From Auanema rhodensis (Eukaryota; Nematoda; Chromadorea; Rhabditida; Rhabditidae), in assembly GCA_964057225.1 (NCBI GenBank), contig CAXKVF010000097.1, forward strand, positions 1 to 64,000: a stretch of DNA of 64,000 nt. Direction: 5' to 3'. Shown in pieces: positions 11,317 through 22,939 of this stretch. How positions within the stretch are numbered: position 1 is the first letter of the stretch; the number at the start of each line of letters is the position of its first letter. The position numbers and the translations under genes were made by a program. The notes beneath the pieces were generated by a model. It saw only the letters and a list, made by a program, of their open reading frames with translations, searched no databases and was not told the DNA's origin.

Positions 11317-11570
11317 CTACCTCATTGGAAAATGGAACAAGGTAAAAATTGGCCCCGCTGGGGCATCAGGACTAGGACTTTTTGCTGCAAGTGATATAGA
11401 GGTCAGGGGGTTAAGAAGCTCAATAAATATTACATATTCAGGCTGGAAGTTACATATGCGGATACGAGGTGTTGCCAACAAAAAAAAAAGAAGGGTGTTA
11501 TATAGTTAATAAAGGAGGAACCTGGGATGCTGAGAAGTTCAAGAAGCTTTACGAAAAAGTATATTTATGA
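11317..11570 (+). pseudogene. SET-like domain fragment (copy 1)
   Basis: After an acceptor TCCTTTTACAG, the frame reads IGKWNKVKIGPAGASGLGLF and then AASDIE. A 40-bp intron (GTCAGG...ATTCAG) follows, and the next exon gives AGSYICGYEVLPTKKKEGC, ending GTWDAEKFKKLYEKVYL and TGA. GLGLFAASDIE-AGSYICGYE fits the start of a SET domain, where the sequence G-x-G-L-F-A-x-x-D-I is followed by G-x-Y-I-x-x-Y. SET enzymes methylate lysines. The later catalytic part (an NHS/C-like motif and the final Tyr) is absent, so this is a fragment or a highly diverged relative. It sits directly before the GC-rich block, which may have interrupted it. Confidence 0.45.
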
Positions 11571-11628
11571 CTATTATATATATGACTATTATATAGACGA
11601 CTATTATATATACGACTATTATACTATC
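11566..11628 (+). repeat. 15-bp tandem repeat (four copies)
   Basis: Four copies of a unit of the form ATGACTATTATATAT. It marks the join between the SET-like fragment and the GC-rich block. Copies occur at the same place in units 2 and 3. Confidence 0.85.
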
Positions 11629-11659
11629 CCCCTGATCTTCCTTCTCCAAATTCCCCTGA

Positions 11660-13081
11660 TCTTCCTCCTCCCCGCTCTCCTCTCTCGACCTCTGGTCCAA
11701 CCTCTCTCTCCCCTCCGGTAACGGCAGCGCATTCTCTCTGCCGCGCGCCTATCGTGCTAGCCTGACGGCCTCTGTTGAGCTGTCCGGCCAGCGCCGCTCG
11801 TGGGGCTCCGAGCTCTACCAACAGGTAGAGCTCTCACCCACGGCGGATTCGAGTCCTCCTCCCGGCCTTCTCCCCCCTGCCCCGGTCCTCCCCCAAAACA
11901 GTTCCGGAGTCAAATTGTGGCAGTCTGTCGCCCGTGGTGGACTTGTCCCCCTTGACCCCGTCCCTTTTGACTTCCGCGGGGTCGTGCGAGTGCTTGGGTG
12001 CACTATAGCCCGAGTCTCCTCCGTAGGTGACGGGTTCGAGCTCGCTCCCCCCCCCGGCGGCGAGCGCCTCACCCATATCAGCACCCTCGTGGCGCCGATT
12101 TCCGACTCCAACCGGCTGATTGCGGTCCCCCGTATCTGGGCCGGCACCCCGTCTGTGCCTGCCACGGCTTTCTCCGTCCTGTACAGGGCAGCTCAGGTTG
12201 CTGGGTCCGGTGTGGTTACCAACAGCCTGGTGGGTGAGCCCGGACGCGGTGGGGCGGGCGACGTCCAGCTCGTCCTGCCATACCCCCGCGGCGCCGAGCT
12301 CGCCAATGCCTGCGTCCACGCCCTGAACTACCTCGCGGCCCATTACGAAGCCGCCGAGGCCCCCTCCCACTTTCTGGTGGCCCTCTGGATGGGCCTAACC
12401 GACCACGTACGTCCCGGTAATCCGTATGGCGACAGTGGAGGTGTGTGCAGTTTGGCCGGTAGAGGTGCCTCTTACCCCCCCGGCTTCGGTTACCTGTCAC
12501 CGGAAGTCGTGCCCTCGACGGCCCTGCCACTCCTCCCACGGGGCGCCTCTCTAGCCCAGGTTGTCCACTGGGTCGACAGCCTAGTCCTCACGCTAGGGGC
12601 GATTGTCTCATCCGTCCCCCCATCAACGGTTAACAAGGGGCGGCTGTACGACGCCGTGTGTGTAGCCCCCGGCGCTAGCCAGTTGGATGACGACGAGGCA
12701 GGGCTCAATGACGCAGCCCGGTGGGATGTCCGTCTGGCCGCCAGCGGGCCCATCGACGCCCTCTGCGGCAGGGTGGTACGCTCTTGGTGCCGGTGCCTTG
12801 GGTTCAAGGCCGAGAGCTCCGGCGCCACCCACCTCGGCTCGGCGGTCCACCACCTATTGGCCGCCGAGGACCTGCTCCCGGCCGGGCCCGAAAACGAGGT
12901 CTGGTTCCCCTGGTTGGAAAACGAGCCGACGGGCCTGGTCGACCCCGACTGGTGCTCCCCAGAAGTTTCTGCCCCCCTCGGCGGACCCGTGTGCCCGCCT
13001 CAGTGTCGGAGCTCAGCCGCCAGCACCCCCCCCCCCGTTAAGCCTAAGCTCGATATGCCTAAGCCTGAGTATGATAGTTAA
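11660..13081 (+). pseudogene. GC-rich capsid-like open frame, N-terminally truncated (copy 1)
   Basis: A single exon-free open frame of 474 codons, ending EYDS-stop, has GC content far above its surroundings. There is no ATG at its head: the frame opens right after a TGA at 11,657 and reads protein-like from LPSGNGSAFSLPRAYRA on. The residue mix is Ala/Pro/Gly/Leu/Val-rich. The first part is compact and lacks low complexity (for example ELANACVHALNYLAAHYEA), and the tail is Pro/Ala-rich. Size, composition and tail recall capsid proteins of GC-rich double-stranded RNA viruses (toti-like), but I cannot name a homologue. A bacterial or fungal donor is also possible. Base use shows a foreign origin. 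It ends in the telomere-like repeats. Confidence 0.4.
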
Positions 13082-13118
13082 GCCTAAGCTCGATATGCCT
13101 AAGCCTGAGTATGATAGT
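13034..13118 (+). repeat. 40-bp telomere-like tandem repeat (two copies plus start of a third)
   Basis: The unit begins GTTAAGCCTAAGCTCGATAT and ends GCCTGAGTATGATA. At 40 bp it shifts frame with each copy, so the same peptide (KPKLDMPKPEYDS, stop) appears in two frames. Its composition, CCTAAG plus a CTCGATAT insert, is a strand-reversed cousin of the 21-bp array at 1-234. Confidence 0.85.
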
Positions 13119-13508
13119 TAAGCCTAAGCCTAAGCCTAAGCCTAAGCCTAAGCCTAAGCCTAAGCCTAAGCCTGAAAAACTCGCAGATATCATCAACCAA
13201 CTGGATGAGAATGAGTTCAATAATTTTCAGGAAATTATTAATACCAGAAGGTTTAACAATGCTATAGGTTTGAAATCAAAAAACATTTTATGCTTAATAA
13301 AACTTTTTTTAGGACTTGAAACAGTCTCCCAGTTCCGAGGCATAAATTTAGAAGTTATCAATGACTTGGTAGCAGATACTAATGAAGAAGGTAAAATATT
13401 TTCAATTATAATAAACTTGTCATTTTTTAAGCTTTTGAGACAGATTTAATTGATACAATTGAAGAACTTTCCGGTATAAAAGCGGAAAAAAAGGATGAGA
13501 CATATTGA
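13111..13508 (+). CDS. (Lys-Pro)n plus acidic C-terminal coding region (copy 1)
   Basis: From an ATG in the 40-bp repeat, nine CCTAAG telomere units are read as nine Lys-Pro pairs. Three exons follow: one starting EKLADIINQLDENEFNNFQE, one starting LETVSQFRGINLEVINDLVA and one ending DTIEELSGIKAEKKDETY before TGA at 13,506-13,508. Two introns with TTTTTTTAG and TTTTTAAG acceptors keep the frame across both joins. The protein part is acidic and helical-looking. No family recognised. The upstream part may have been lost or replaced by the GC-rich insertion, so this may be the 3' end of an older gene whose Lys-Pro linker is telomere repeat DNA. Confidence 0.5.
13119..13173 (+). repeat. Interstitial telomere repeat (GCCTAA)9
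   Basis: Nine uninterrupted units of the nematode telomere repeat, C-rich strand on plus. Copies 2 and 3 of the unit have six. Confidence 0.95.
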
Positions 13509-13857
13509 TAAATATTGGAGAAATTCTTCCATAATTTCCATGATTCTTGTTTCATCATATACTATATTCAGTTTTCTCGAAAAAGATAAAAAGAAAATTC
13601 TACCTATATAAAAAGGTAAATGATTTGTTTTCTAATTTACTTTGACTATATATACACATGTTTATATGTGAGATTTGTTCTAACTAGTTCATGTATACAA
13701 ACCCAATCTTTTTTCAAAGATGTCCTTTTTACATTTTTTCAACAAAGAAAAATGATTAGCTGTTTTTCATCAATATCAATTTTAAATTCATAGTTATTGC
13801 TTTACAAAAAATTATATTTAGGTTTTTCTAAATAAAGGTGAAAATCAATTTCTTCGA

Positions 13858-14040
13858 TCAACTTATTTTTGAAAACCTTTTGCTTCTGGCATAGTATTCA
13901 AAAAATACTGACATCATTGTCAGCCGATAGCAAAATGTTAACTTACTAGCATCATAAATGCAATAAACTATCCAATCTTTTACCGCTTTGCCACCCTGGG
14001 CTATAAGAATTTGATAGTCAGAGTATATATAAATAGACAT
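13858..14040 (-). CDS. Small minus-strand exon divergent from B' (copy 2)
   Basis: Same frame as at 9,412-9,594, unchanged. The same doubts apply. Confidence 0.22.
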   Translation of the reverse strand: MSIYIYSDYQILIAQGGKAVKDWIVYCIYDASKLTFCYRLTMMSVFFEYYARSKRFSKIS

Positions 14041-14124
14041 AATTCTTTTTTTCTTGTATTTTTTTTAGTCTGACATTAATTACTTTGTTATTTGGATATT
14101 TTCCAGATTTAAATATCCGTAATC

Positions 14125-15115
14125 ATGTCAATGATTAGTACCAACATTGAAAAGAAAACTGCTACTACGTATAAACATACTCTACTTTCCGCGGAACAAA
14201 TAAATACAGAACTTGATTCATTTGAGTTTCAGAATGAAAATTTGGATATTCTTCCAAATGGTCAGGTTTTTAAAAAATAATTTTTTTATGTTATCAAATT
14301 GTTTTCAGATTTACAAATTGTTGATATAATCGAGTTTCAAGGATTGCGATGTTCAACACCTTTGAGCGAAAGAAAGTTACCAAGTGTCGATAAGTTCATC
14401 TTAAAAGGTACAAACGTGTAATGAATAACAAATTTTTTTATCAAATTTTCAGAAGAACCATTAGACGTTTCTGATATTCCATGTAAAAAAATTGGAAAAG
14501 GTTTGATCAATGTAAAAGTGTCTGTCAATTTATATTTTTCAGTTGTAGCTGTTTCTCATAAGCCTCATGAAGTTCAAAATGGCTGTTCCATTGAGGAAAT
14601 AAAAAAAAAAAGAAGAAGTTCAGGAGATGTTATTACTGAGTGCAAATGTGAAATTGCACATCTTAAAAATAGGGCTATTTCGAAAATTGCTAGTAAGAAT
14701 TTTAAACATATTCAAATCTCAATAAAATGTCTATTTTTAGAAAATTTTCAACTGATTGACGAAAGGCAAATCATTCCTGAATACTGCGCAATTGGTTGCA
14801 AAATTTTGGTGTATCATAAAATAACACGCTCCTGGCGCCTAGCCATTATTGAAGATATTTCGGATGTCTATAGTAGCATAAAATATTCGCTGATGACAGT
14901 GAGTTTTGTTTTGTTTCCCAAATTTTGAGTATTGTTATTTTCAGATCGATGACGTGCAAGATAAAATGATTGCAAAAAAATATCATTTTTTGTTCGCGAA
15001 AACAAGACTTGTGGGAAAAGAAAAAAATTGGCCAAAGCACATGTATAGATTAGTATGCGATGATATTTCCGAGCCACATCTCTACTTGATTCAATCATTA
15101 AAAGATCTTGCTTGA
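14125..15115 (+). CDS. B' gene, copy 2 (open reading through the poly-A run)
   Basis: Same exon plan as copy 1. The A-run after the SIEEI codons is 11 bases here, which keeps the frame as KKKRRSSGDVITECKCEIAH into the exon with ERQIIPEYCAIGCK. This copy and copy 3 are the best candidates for a working B' gene. The intron at about 14,693-14,740 is 48 bp, a multiple of three with no stop in frame, so retention would also be translatable. Confidence 0.6.
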
Positions 15116-15764
15116 ATATATGTAACCTTTTTCATATATTCTCATTTTTAAATTTTACTCGTTTTTACATTTTTCATGCCATCCATCAATCCTCATTTTG
15201 TGATAAAAAATAAAAAGTTTTACGATCGATTTGAGTATTTTTCTACATATCAGAGCATATTGAAATTGTGTTCAATCATTAAAACAAGTTTAGTTCAGTC
15301 TTATGAAACGTTTTATATTTTATAAAAAAAACATATTTTAACAATTGAATTGTTGTTCATTGATACCTGTTAAAATGCTCAACCTTTTGCCTGTTTTGTT
15401 TTGTTACAACTAACAAATTTATTAAAAAAAATACCACAACCCAATCAATCTTAGAAGTTCAATAAAATATAAAAAAATATAAAAATATTTTAAACATATT
15501 TTGAACCAATTCTATATGTAAAAAGCAGTTGTCTATTTGTTAAAATATTCTAAATTAGTGAAAGAACTTCTTCCATTCACAAGAAACTTAAATTGGTGTG
15601 AGAGTTTGTTTCATAATTTTTTTTGCGGAAATCAAGATATAGGTTTTTTTAAATATCAATTTACAATTCATTTCCTATGCGTCTATTTTCAGATGAACTA
15701 TTTTGAATATTTTATTCAATTATATTAGCTTAATTAATTTACAAATTATACAATCCTTTTACAG

Positions 15765-16018
15765 CTACCTCATTGGAAAATGGAACAAGGTAAAAATTGG
15801 CCCCGCTGGGGCATCAGGACTAGGACTTTTTGCTGCAAGTGATATAGAGGTCAGGGGGTTAAGAAGCTCAATAAATATTACATATTCAGGCTGGAAGTTA
15901 CATATGCGGATACGAGGTGTTGCCAACAAAAAAAAAAGAAGGGTGTTATATAGTTAATAAAGGAGGAACCTGGGATGCTGAGAAGTTCAAGAAGCTTTAC
16001 GAAAAAGTATATTTATGA
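15765..16018 (+). pseudogene. SET-like domain fragment (copy 2)
   Basis: Same two exons as at 11,317-11,570, with the GLGLFAASDIE and AGSYICGYE motifs present. It ends at TGA 16,016-16,018, before the 15-bp repeats. Confidence 0.42.
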
Positions 16019-16083
16019 CTATTATATATATGACTATTATATAGACGACTATTATATATACGACTATTATACTATCCCCCTGA

Positions 16084-17507
16084 TCTTCCTCCTCCCCGCT
16101 CTCCTCTCTCGACCTCTGGTCCAACCTCTCTCTCCCCTCCGGTAACGGCAGCGCATTCTCTCTGCCGCGCGCCTATCGTGCTAGCCTGACGGCCTCTGTT
16201 GAGCTGTCCGGCCAGCGCCGCTCGTGGGGCTCCGAGCTCTACCAACAGGTAGAGCTCTCACCCACGGCGGATTCGAGTCCTCCTCCCGGCCTTCTCCCCC
16301 CTGCCCCGGTCCTCCCCCAAAACAGTTCCGGAGTCAAATTGTGGCAGTCTGTCGCCCGTGGTGGACTTGTCCCCCTTGACCCCGTCCCTTTTGACTTCCG
16401 CGGGGTCGTGCGAGTGCTTGGGTGCACTATAGCCCGAGTCTCCTCCGTAGGTGACGGGTTCGAGCTCGCTCCCCCCCCCCCGGCGGCGAGCGCCTCACCC
16501 ATATCAGCACCCTCGTGGCGCCGATTTCCGACTCCAACCGGCTGATTGCGGTCCCCCGTATCTGGGCCGGCACCCCGTCTGTGCCTGCCACGGCTTTCTC
16601 CGTCCTGTACAGGGCAGCTCAGGTTGCTGGGTCCGGTGTGGTTACCAACAGCCTGGTGGGTGAGCCCGGACGCGGTGGGGCGGGCGACGTCCAGCTCGTC
16701 CTGCCATACCCCCGCGGCGCCGAGCTCGCCAATGCCTGCGTCCACGCCCTGAACTACCTCGCGGCCCATTACGAAGCCGCCGAGGCCCCCTCCCACTTTC
16801 TGGTGGCCCTCTGGATGGGCCTAACCGACCACGTACGTCCCGGTAATCCGTATGGCGACAGTGGAGGTGTGTGCAGTTTGGCCGGTAGAGGTGCCTCTTA
16901 CCCCCCCGGCTTCGGTTACCTGTCACCGGAAGTCGTGCCCTCGACGGCCCTGCCACTCCTCCCACGGGGCGCCTCTCTAGCCCAGGTTGTCCACTGGGTC
17001 GACAGCCTAGTCCTCACGCTAGGGGCGATTGTCTCATCCGTCCCCCCATCAACGGTTAACAAGGGGCGGCTGTACGACGCCGTGTGTGTAGCCCCCGGCG
17101 CTAGCCAGTTGGATGACGACGAGGCAGGGCTCAATGACGCAGCCCGGTGGGATGTCCGTCTGGCCGCCAGCGGGCCCATCGACGCCCTCTGCGGCAGGGT
17201 GGTACGCTCTTGGTGCCGGTGCCTTGGGTTCAAGGCCGAGAGCTCCGGCGCCACCCACCTCGGCTCGGCGGTCCACCACCTATTGGCCGCCGAGGACCTG
17301 CTCCCGGCCGGGCCCGAAAACGAGGTCTGGTTCCCCTGGTTGGAAAACGAGCCGACGGGCCTGGTCGACCCCGACTGGTGCTCCCCAGAAGTTTCTGCCC
17401 CCCTCGGCGGACCCGTGTGCCCGCCTCAGTGTCGGAGCTCAGCCGCCAGCACCCCCCCCCCCGTTAAGCCTAAGCTCGATATGCCTAAGCCTGAGTATGA
17501 TAGTTAA
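16084..17507 (+). pseudogene. GC-rich capsid-like frame (copy 2, frameshifted in a C-run)
   Basis: Same sequence as copy 1, except that the C-run at about 16,471 is 11 bases instead of 9. This breaks the frame between the ARVSSVGDGFELA part and the rest. The 22-bp duplication seen at the head of copy 1 is absent. If the C-run length is real, this copy cannot make the full product. Confidence 0.4.
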
Positions 17508-17536
17508 GCCTAAGCTCGATATGCCTAAGCCTGAGT

Positions 17537-17916
17537 ATGATAGTTAAGCCTAAGCCTAAGCCTAAGCCTAAGCCTAAGCCTGAAAAACTCGCAGATATCA
17601 TCAACCAACTGGATGAGAATGAGTTCAATAATTTTCAGGAAATTATTAATACCAGAAGGTTTAACAATGCTATAGGTTTGAAATCAAAAAACATTTTATG
17701 CTTAATAAAACTTTTTTTAGGACTTGAAACAGTCTCCCAGTTCCGAGGCATAAATTTAGAAGTTATCAATGACTTGGTAGCAGATACTAATGAAGAAGGT
17801 AAAATATTTTCAATTATAATAAACTTGTCATTTTTTAAGCTTTTGAGACAGATTTAATTGATACAATTGAAGAACTTTCCGGTATAAAAGCGGAAAAAAA
17901 GGATGAGACATATTGA
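17537..17916 (+). CDS. (Lys-Pro)n plus acidic C-terminal coding region (copy 2)
   Basis: As copy 1, but with six Lys-Pro pairs. Both introns and the final exon (ending AEKKDETY) are intact. Confidence 0.48.
17544..17581 (+). repeat. Interstitial telomere repeat (GCCTAA)6
   Basis: Six units, three fewer than in copy 1 at the same place. Length change in whole 6-bp steps keeps the Lys-Pro frame. Confidence 0.93.
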
Positions 17917-18265
17917 TAAATATTGGAGAAATTCTTCCATAATTTCCATGATTCTTGTTTCATCATATACTATATTCAGTTTTCTCGAAAAAGATAAAAA
18001 GAAAATTCTACCTATATAAAAAGGTAAATGATTTGTTTTCTAATTTACTTTGACTATATATACACATGTTTATATGTGAGATTTGTTCTAACTAGTTCAT
18101 GTATACAAACCCAATCTTTTTTCAAAGATGTCCTTTTTACATTTTTTCAACAAAGAAAAATGATTAGCTGTTTTTCATCAATATCAATTTTAAATTCATA
18201 GTTATTGCTTTACAAAAAATTATATTTAGGTTTTTCTAAATAAAGGTGAAAATCAATTTCTTCGA

Positions 18266-18448
18266 TCAACTTATTTTTGAAAACCTTTTGCTTCTGGCAT
18301 AGTATTCAAAAAATACTGACATCATTGTCAGCCGATAGCAAAATGTTAACTTACTAGCATCATAAATGCAATAAACTATCCAATCTTTTACCGCTTTGCC
18401 ACCCTGGGCTATAAGAATTTGATAGTCAGAGTATATATAAATAGACAT
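18266..18448 (-). CDS. Small minus-strand exon divergent from B' (copy 3)
   Basis: Same frame as at 9,412-9,594. The same doubts apply. Confidence 0.22.
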   Translation of the reverse strand: MSIYIYSDYQILIAQGGKAVKDWIVYCIYDASKLTFCYRLTMMSVFFEYYARSKRFSKIS

Positions 18449-18532
18449 AATTCTTTTTTTCTTGTATTTTTTTTAGTCTGACATTAATTACTTCGTTATT
18501 TGGATATTTTCCAGATTTAAATATCCGTAATC

Positions 18533-19523
18533 ATGTCAATGATTAGTACCAACATTGAAAAGAAAACTGCTACTACGTATAAACATACTCTACTTTCCGC
18601 GGAACAAATAAATACAGAACTTGATTCATTTGAGTTTCAGAATGAAAATTTGGATATTCTTCCAAATGGTCAGGTTTTTAAAAAATAATTTTTTTATGTT
18701 ATCAAATTGTTTTCAGATTTACAAATTGTTGATATAATCGAGTTTCAAGGATTGCGATGTTCAACACCTTTGAGCGAAAGAAAGTTACCAAGTGTCGATA
18801 AGTTCATCTTAAAAGGTACAAACGTGTAATGAATAACAAATTTTTTTATCAAATTTTCAGAAGAACCATTAGACGTTTCTGATATTCCATGTAAAAAAAT
18901 TGGAAAAGGTTTGATCAATGTAAAAGTGTCTGTCAATTTATATTTTTCAGTTGTAGCTGTTTCTCATAAGCCTCATGAAGTTCAAAATGGCTGTTCCATT
19001 GAGGAAATAAAAAAAAAAAGAAGAAGTTCAGGAGATGTTATTACTGAGTGCAAATGTGAAATTGCACATCTTAAAAATAGGGCTATTTCGAAAATTGCTA
19101 GTAAGAATTTTAAACATATTCAAATCTCAATAAAATGTCTATTTTTAGAAAATTTTCAACTGATTGACGAAAGGCAAATCATTCCTGAATACTGCGCAAT
19201 TGGTTGCAAAATTTTGGTGTATCATAAAATAACACGCTCCTGGCGCCTAGCCATTATTGAAGATATTTCGGATGTCTATAGTAGCATAAAATATTCGCTG
19301 ATGACAGTGAGTTTTGTTTTGTTTCCCAAATTTTGAGTATTGTTATTTTCAGATCGATGACGTGCAAGATAAAATGATTGCAAAAAAATATCATTTTTTG
19401 TTCGCGAAAACAAGACTTGTGGGAAAAGAAAAAAATTGGCCAAAGCACATGTATAGATTAGTATGCGATGATATTTCCGAGCCACATCTCTACTTGATTC
19501 AATCATTAAAAGATCTTGCTTGA
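18533..19523 (+). CDS. B' gene, copy 3 (open reading through the poly-A run)
   Basis: As copy 2, with an 11-base A-run and all exons in frame to the TGA after SLKDLA. Confidence 0.6.
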
Positions 19524-20172
19524 ATATATGTAACCTTTTTCATATATTCTCATTTTTAAATTTTACTCGTTTTTACATTTTTCATGCCATCCATCAATCC
19601 TCATTTTGTGATAAAAAATAAAAAGTTTTACGATCGATTTGAGTATTTTTCTACATATCAGAGCATATTGAAATTGTGTTCAATCATTAAAACAAGTTTA
19701 GTTCAGTCTTATGAAACGTTTTATATTTTATAAAAAAAACATATTTTAACAATTGAATTGTTGTTCATTGATACCTGTTAAAATGCTCAACCTTTTGCCT
19801 GTTTTGTTTTGTTACAACTAACAAATTTATTAAAAAAAATACCACAACCCAATCAATCTTAGAAGTTCAATAAAATATAAAAAAATATAAAAATATTTTA
19901 AACATATTTTGAACCAATTCTATATGTAAAAAGCAGTTGTCTATTTGTTAAAATATTCTAAATTAGTGAAAGAACTTCTTCCATTCACAAGAAACTTAAA
20001 TTGGTGTGAGAGTTTGTTTCATAATTTTTTTTGCGGAAATCAAGATATAGGTTTTTTTAAATATCAATTTACAATTCATTTCCTATGCGTCTATTTTCAG
20101 ATGAACTATTTTGAATATTTTATTCAATTATATTAGCTTAATTAATTTACAAATTATACAATCCTTTTACAG

Positions 20173-20426
20173 CTACCTCATTGGAAAATGGAACAAGGTA
20201 AAAATTGGCCCCGCTGGGGCATCAGGACTAGGACTTTTTGCTGCAAGTGATATAGAGGTCAGGGGGTTAAGAAGCTCAATAAATATTACATATTCAGGCT
20301 GGAAGTTACATATGCGGATACGAGGTGTTGCCAACAAAAAAAAAAGAAGGGTGTTATATAGTTAATAAAGGAGGAACCTGGGATGCTGAGAAGTTCAAGA
20401 AGCTTTACGAAAAAGTATATTTATGA
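20173..20426 (+). pseudogene. SET-like domain fragment (copy 3)
   Basis: Same as copies 1 and 2. The 10-base A-run within the second exon is consistent with the frame that ends EKFKKLYEKVYL. Confidence 0.42.
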
Positions 20427-20491
20427 CTATTATATATATGACTATTATATAGACGACTATTATATATACGACTATTATACTATCCCCCTGA

Positions 20492-21914
20492 TCTTCCTCC
20501 TCCCCGCTCTCCTCTCTCGACCTCTGGTCCAACCTCTCTCTCCCCTCCGGTAACGGCAGCGCATTCTCTCTGCCGCGCGCCTATCGTGCTAGCCTGACGG
20601 CCTCTGTTGAGCTGTCCGGCCAGCGCCGCTCGTGGGGCTCCGAGCTCTACCAACAGGTAGAGCTCTCACCCACGGCGGATTCGAGTCCTCCTCCCGGCCT
20701 TCTCCCCCCTGCCCCGGTCCTCCCCCAAAACAGTTCCGGAGTCAAATTGTGGCAGTCTGTCGCCCGTGGTGGACTTGTCCCCCTTGACCCCGTCCCTTTT
20801 GACTTCCGCGGGGTCGTGCGAGTGCTTGGGTGCACTATAGCCCGAGTCTCCTCCGTAGGTGACGGGTTCGAGCTCGCTCCCCCCCCCCGGCGGCGAGCGC
20901 CTCACCCATATCAGCACCCTCGTGGCGCCGATTTCCGACTCCAACCGGCTGATTGCGGTCCCCCGTATCTGGGCCGGCACCCCGTCTGTGCCTGCCACGG
21001 CTTTCTCCGTCCTGTACAGGGCAGCTCAGGTTGCTGGGTCCGGTGTGGTTACCAACAGCCTGGTGGGTGAGCCCGGACGCGGTGGGGCGGGCGACGTCCA
21101 GCTCGTCCTGCCATACCCCCGCGGCGCCGAGCTCGCCAATGCCTGCGTCCACGCCCTGAACTACCTCGCGGCCCATTACGAAGCCGCCGAGGCCCCCTCC
21201 CACTTTCTGGTGGCCCTCTGGATGGGCCTAACCGACCACGTACGTCCCGGTAATCCGTATGGCGACAGTGGAGGTGTGTGCAGTTTGGCCGGTAGAGGTG
21301 CCTCTTACCCCCCCGGCTTCGGTTACCTGTCACCGGAAGTCGTGCCCTCGACGGCCCTGCCACTCCTCCCACGGGGCGCCTCTCTAGCCCAGGTTGTCCA
21401 CTGGGTCGACAGCCTAGTCCTCACGCTAGGGGCGATTGTCTCATCCGTCCCCCCATCAACGGTTAACAAGGGGCGGCTGTACGACGCCGTGTGTGTAGCC
21501 CCCGGCGCTAGCCAGTTGGATGACGACGAGGCAGGGCTCAATGACGCAGCCCGGTGGGATGTCCGTCTGGCCGCCAGCGGGCCCATCGACGCCCTCTGCG
21601 GCAGGGTGGTACGCTCTTGGTGCCGGTGCCTTGGGTTCAAGGCCGAGAGCTCCGGCGCCACCCACCTCGGCTCGGCGGTCCACCACCTATTGGCCGCCGA
21701 GGACCTGCTCCCGGCCGGGCCCGAAAACGAGGTCTGGTTCCCCTGGTTGGAAAACGAGCCGACGGGCCTGGTCGACCCCGACTGGTGCTCCCCAGAAGTT
21801 TCTGCCCCCCTCGGCGGACCCGTGTGCCCGCCTCAGTGTCGGAGCTCAGCCGCCAGCACCCCCCCCCCCGTTAAGCCTAAGCTCGATATGCCTAAGCCTG
21901 AGTATGATAGTTAA
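20492..21914 (+). pseudogene. GC-rich capsid-like frame (copy 3, frameshifted in a C-run)
   Basis: Same as copy 1 except for a 10-base C-run at about 20,879, which breaks the frame differently from copy 2. The second C-run, before GTTAAGCC, is 11 bases in all three copies. Confidence 0.4.
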
Positions 21915-21943
21915 GCCTAAGCTCGATATGCCTAAGCCTGAGT

Positions 21944-22323
21944 ATGATAGTTAAGCCTAAGCCTAAGCCTAAGCCTAAGCCTAAGCCTGAAAAACTCGCA
22001 GATATCATCAACCAACTGGATGAGAATGAGTTCAATAATTTTCAGGAAATTATTAATACCAGAAGGTTTAACAATGCTATAGGTTTGAAATCAAAAAACA
22101 TTTTATGCTTAATAAAACTTTTTTTAGGACTTGAAACAGTCTCCCAGTTCCGAGGCATAAATTTAGAAGTTATCAATGACTTGGTAGCAGATACTAATGA
22201 AGAAGGTAAAATATTTTCAATTATAATAAACTTGTCATTTTTTAAGCTTTTGAGACAGATTTAATTGATACAATTGAAGAACTTTCCGGTATAAAAGCGG
22301 AAAAAAAGGATGAGACATATTGA
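21944..22323 (+). CDS. (Lys-Pro)n plus acidic C-terminal coding region (copy 3)
   Basis: As copy 2, with six Lys-Pro pairs and intact introns. Confidence 0.48.
21951..21988 (+). repeat. Interstitial telomere repeat (GCCTAA)6
   Basis: Six units, as in copy 2. Confidence 0.93.
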
Positions 22324-22672
22324 TAAATATTGGAGAAATTCTTCCATAATTTCCATGATTCTTGTTTCATCATATACTATATTCAGTTTTCTCGAAAAAG
22401 ATAAAAAGAAAATTCTACCTATATAAAAAGGTAAATGATTTGTTTTCTAATTTACTTTGACTATATATACACATGTTTATATGTGAGATTTGTTCTAACT
22501 AGTTCATGTATACAAACCCAATCTTTTTTCAAAGATGTCCTTTTTACATTTTTTCAACAAATAAAAATGATTAGCTGTTTTTCATCAATATCAATTTTAA
22601 ATTCATAGTTATTGCTTTACAAAAAATTATATTTAGGTTTTTCTAAATAAAGGTGAAAATCAATTTCTTCGA

Positions 22673-22855
22673 TCAACTTATTTTTGAAAACCTTTTGCTT
22701 CTGGCATAGTATTCAAAAAATACTGACATCATTGTCAGCCGATAGCAAAATGTTAACTTACTAGCATCATAAATGCAATAAACTATCCAATCTTTTACCG
22801 CTTTGCCACCCTGGGCTATAAGAATTTGATAGTCAGAGTATATATAAATAGACAT
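22673..22855 (-). CDS. Small minus-strand exon divergent from B' (copy 4)
   Basis: Same frame as at 9,412-9,594. The same doubts apply. Confidence 0.22.
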   Translation of the reverse strand: MSIYIYSDYQILIAQGGKAVKDWIVYCIYDASKLTFCYRLTMMSVFFEYYARSKRFSKIS

Positions 22856-22939
22856 AATTCTTTTTTTCTTGTATTTTTTTTAGTCTGACATTAATTACTT
22901 CGTTATTTGGATATTTTCCAGATTTAAATATCCGTAATC

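Noticed and set aside
11624-12853. Several overlapping frames on both strands of the GC-rich block
   Set aside because: GC-rich DNA has few stops, and these frames are shadows of the 474-codon frame, which has the most protein-like composition.
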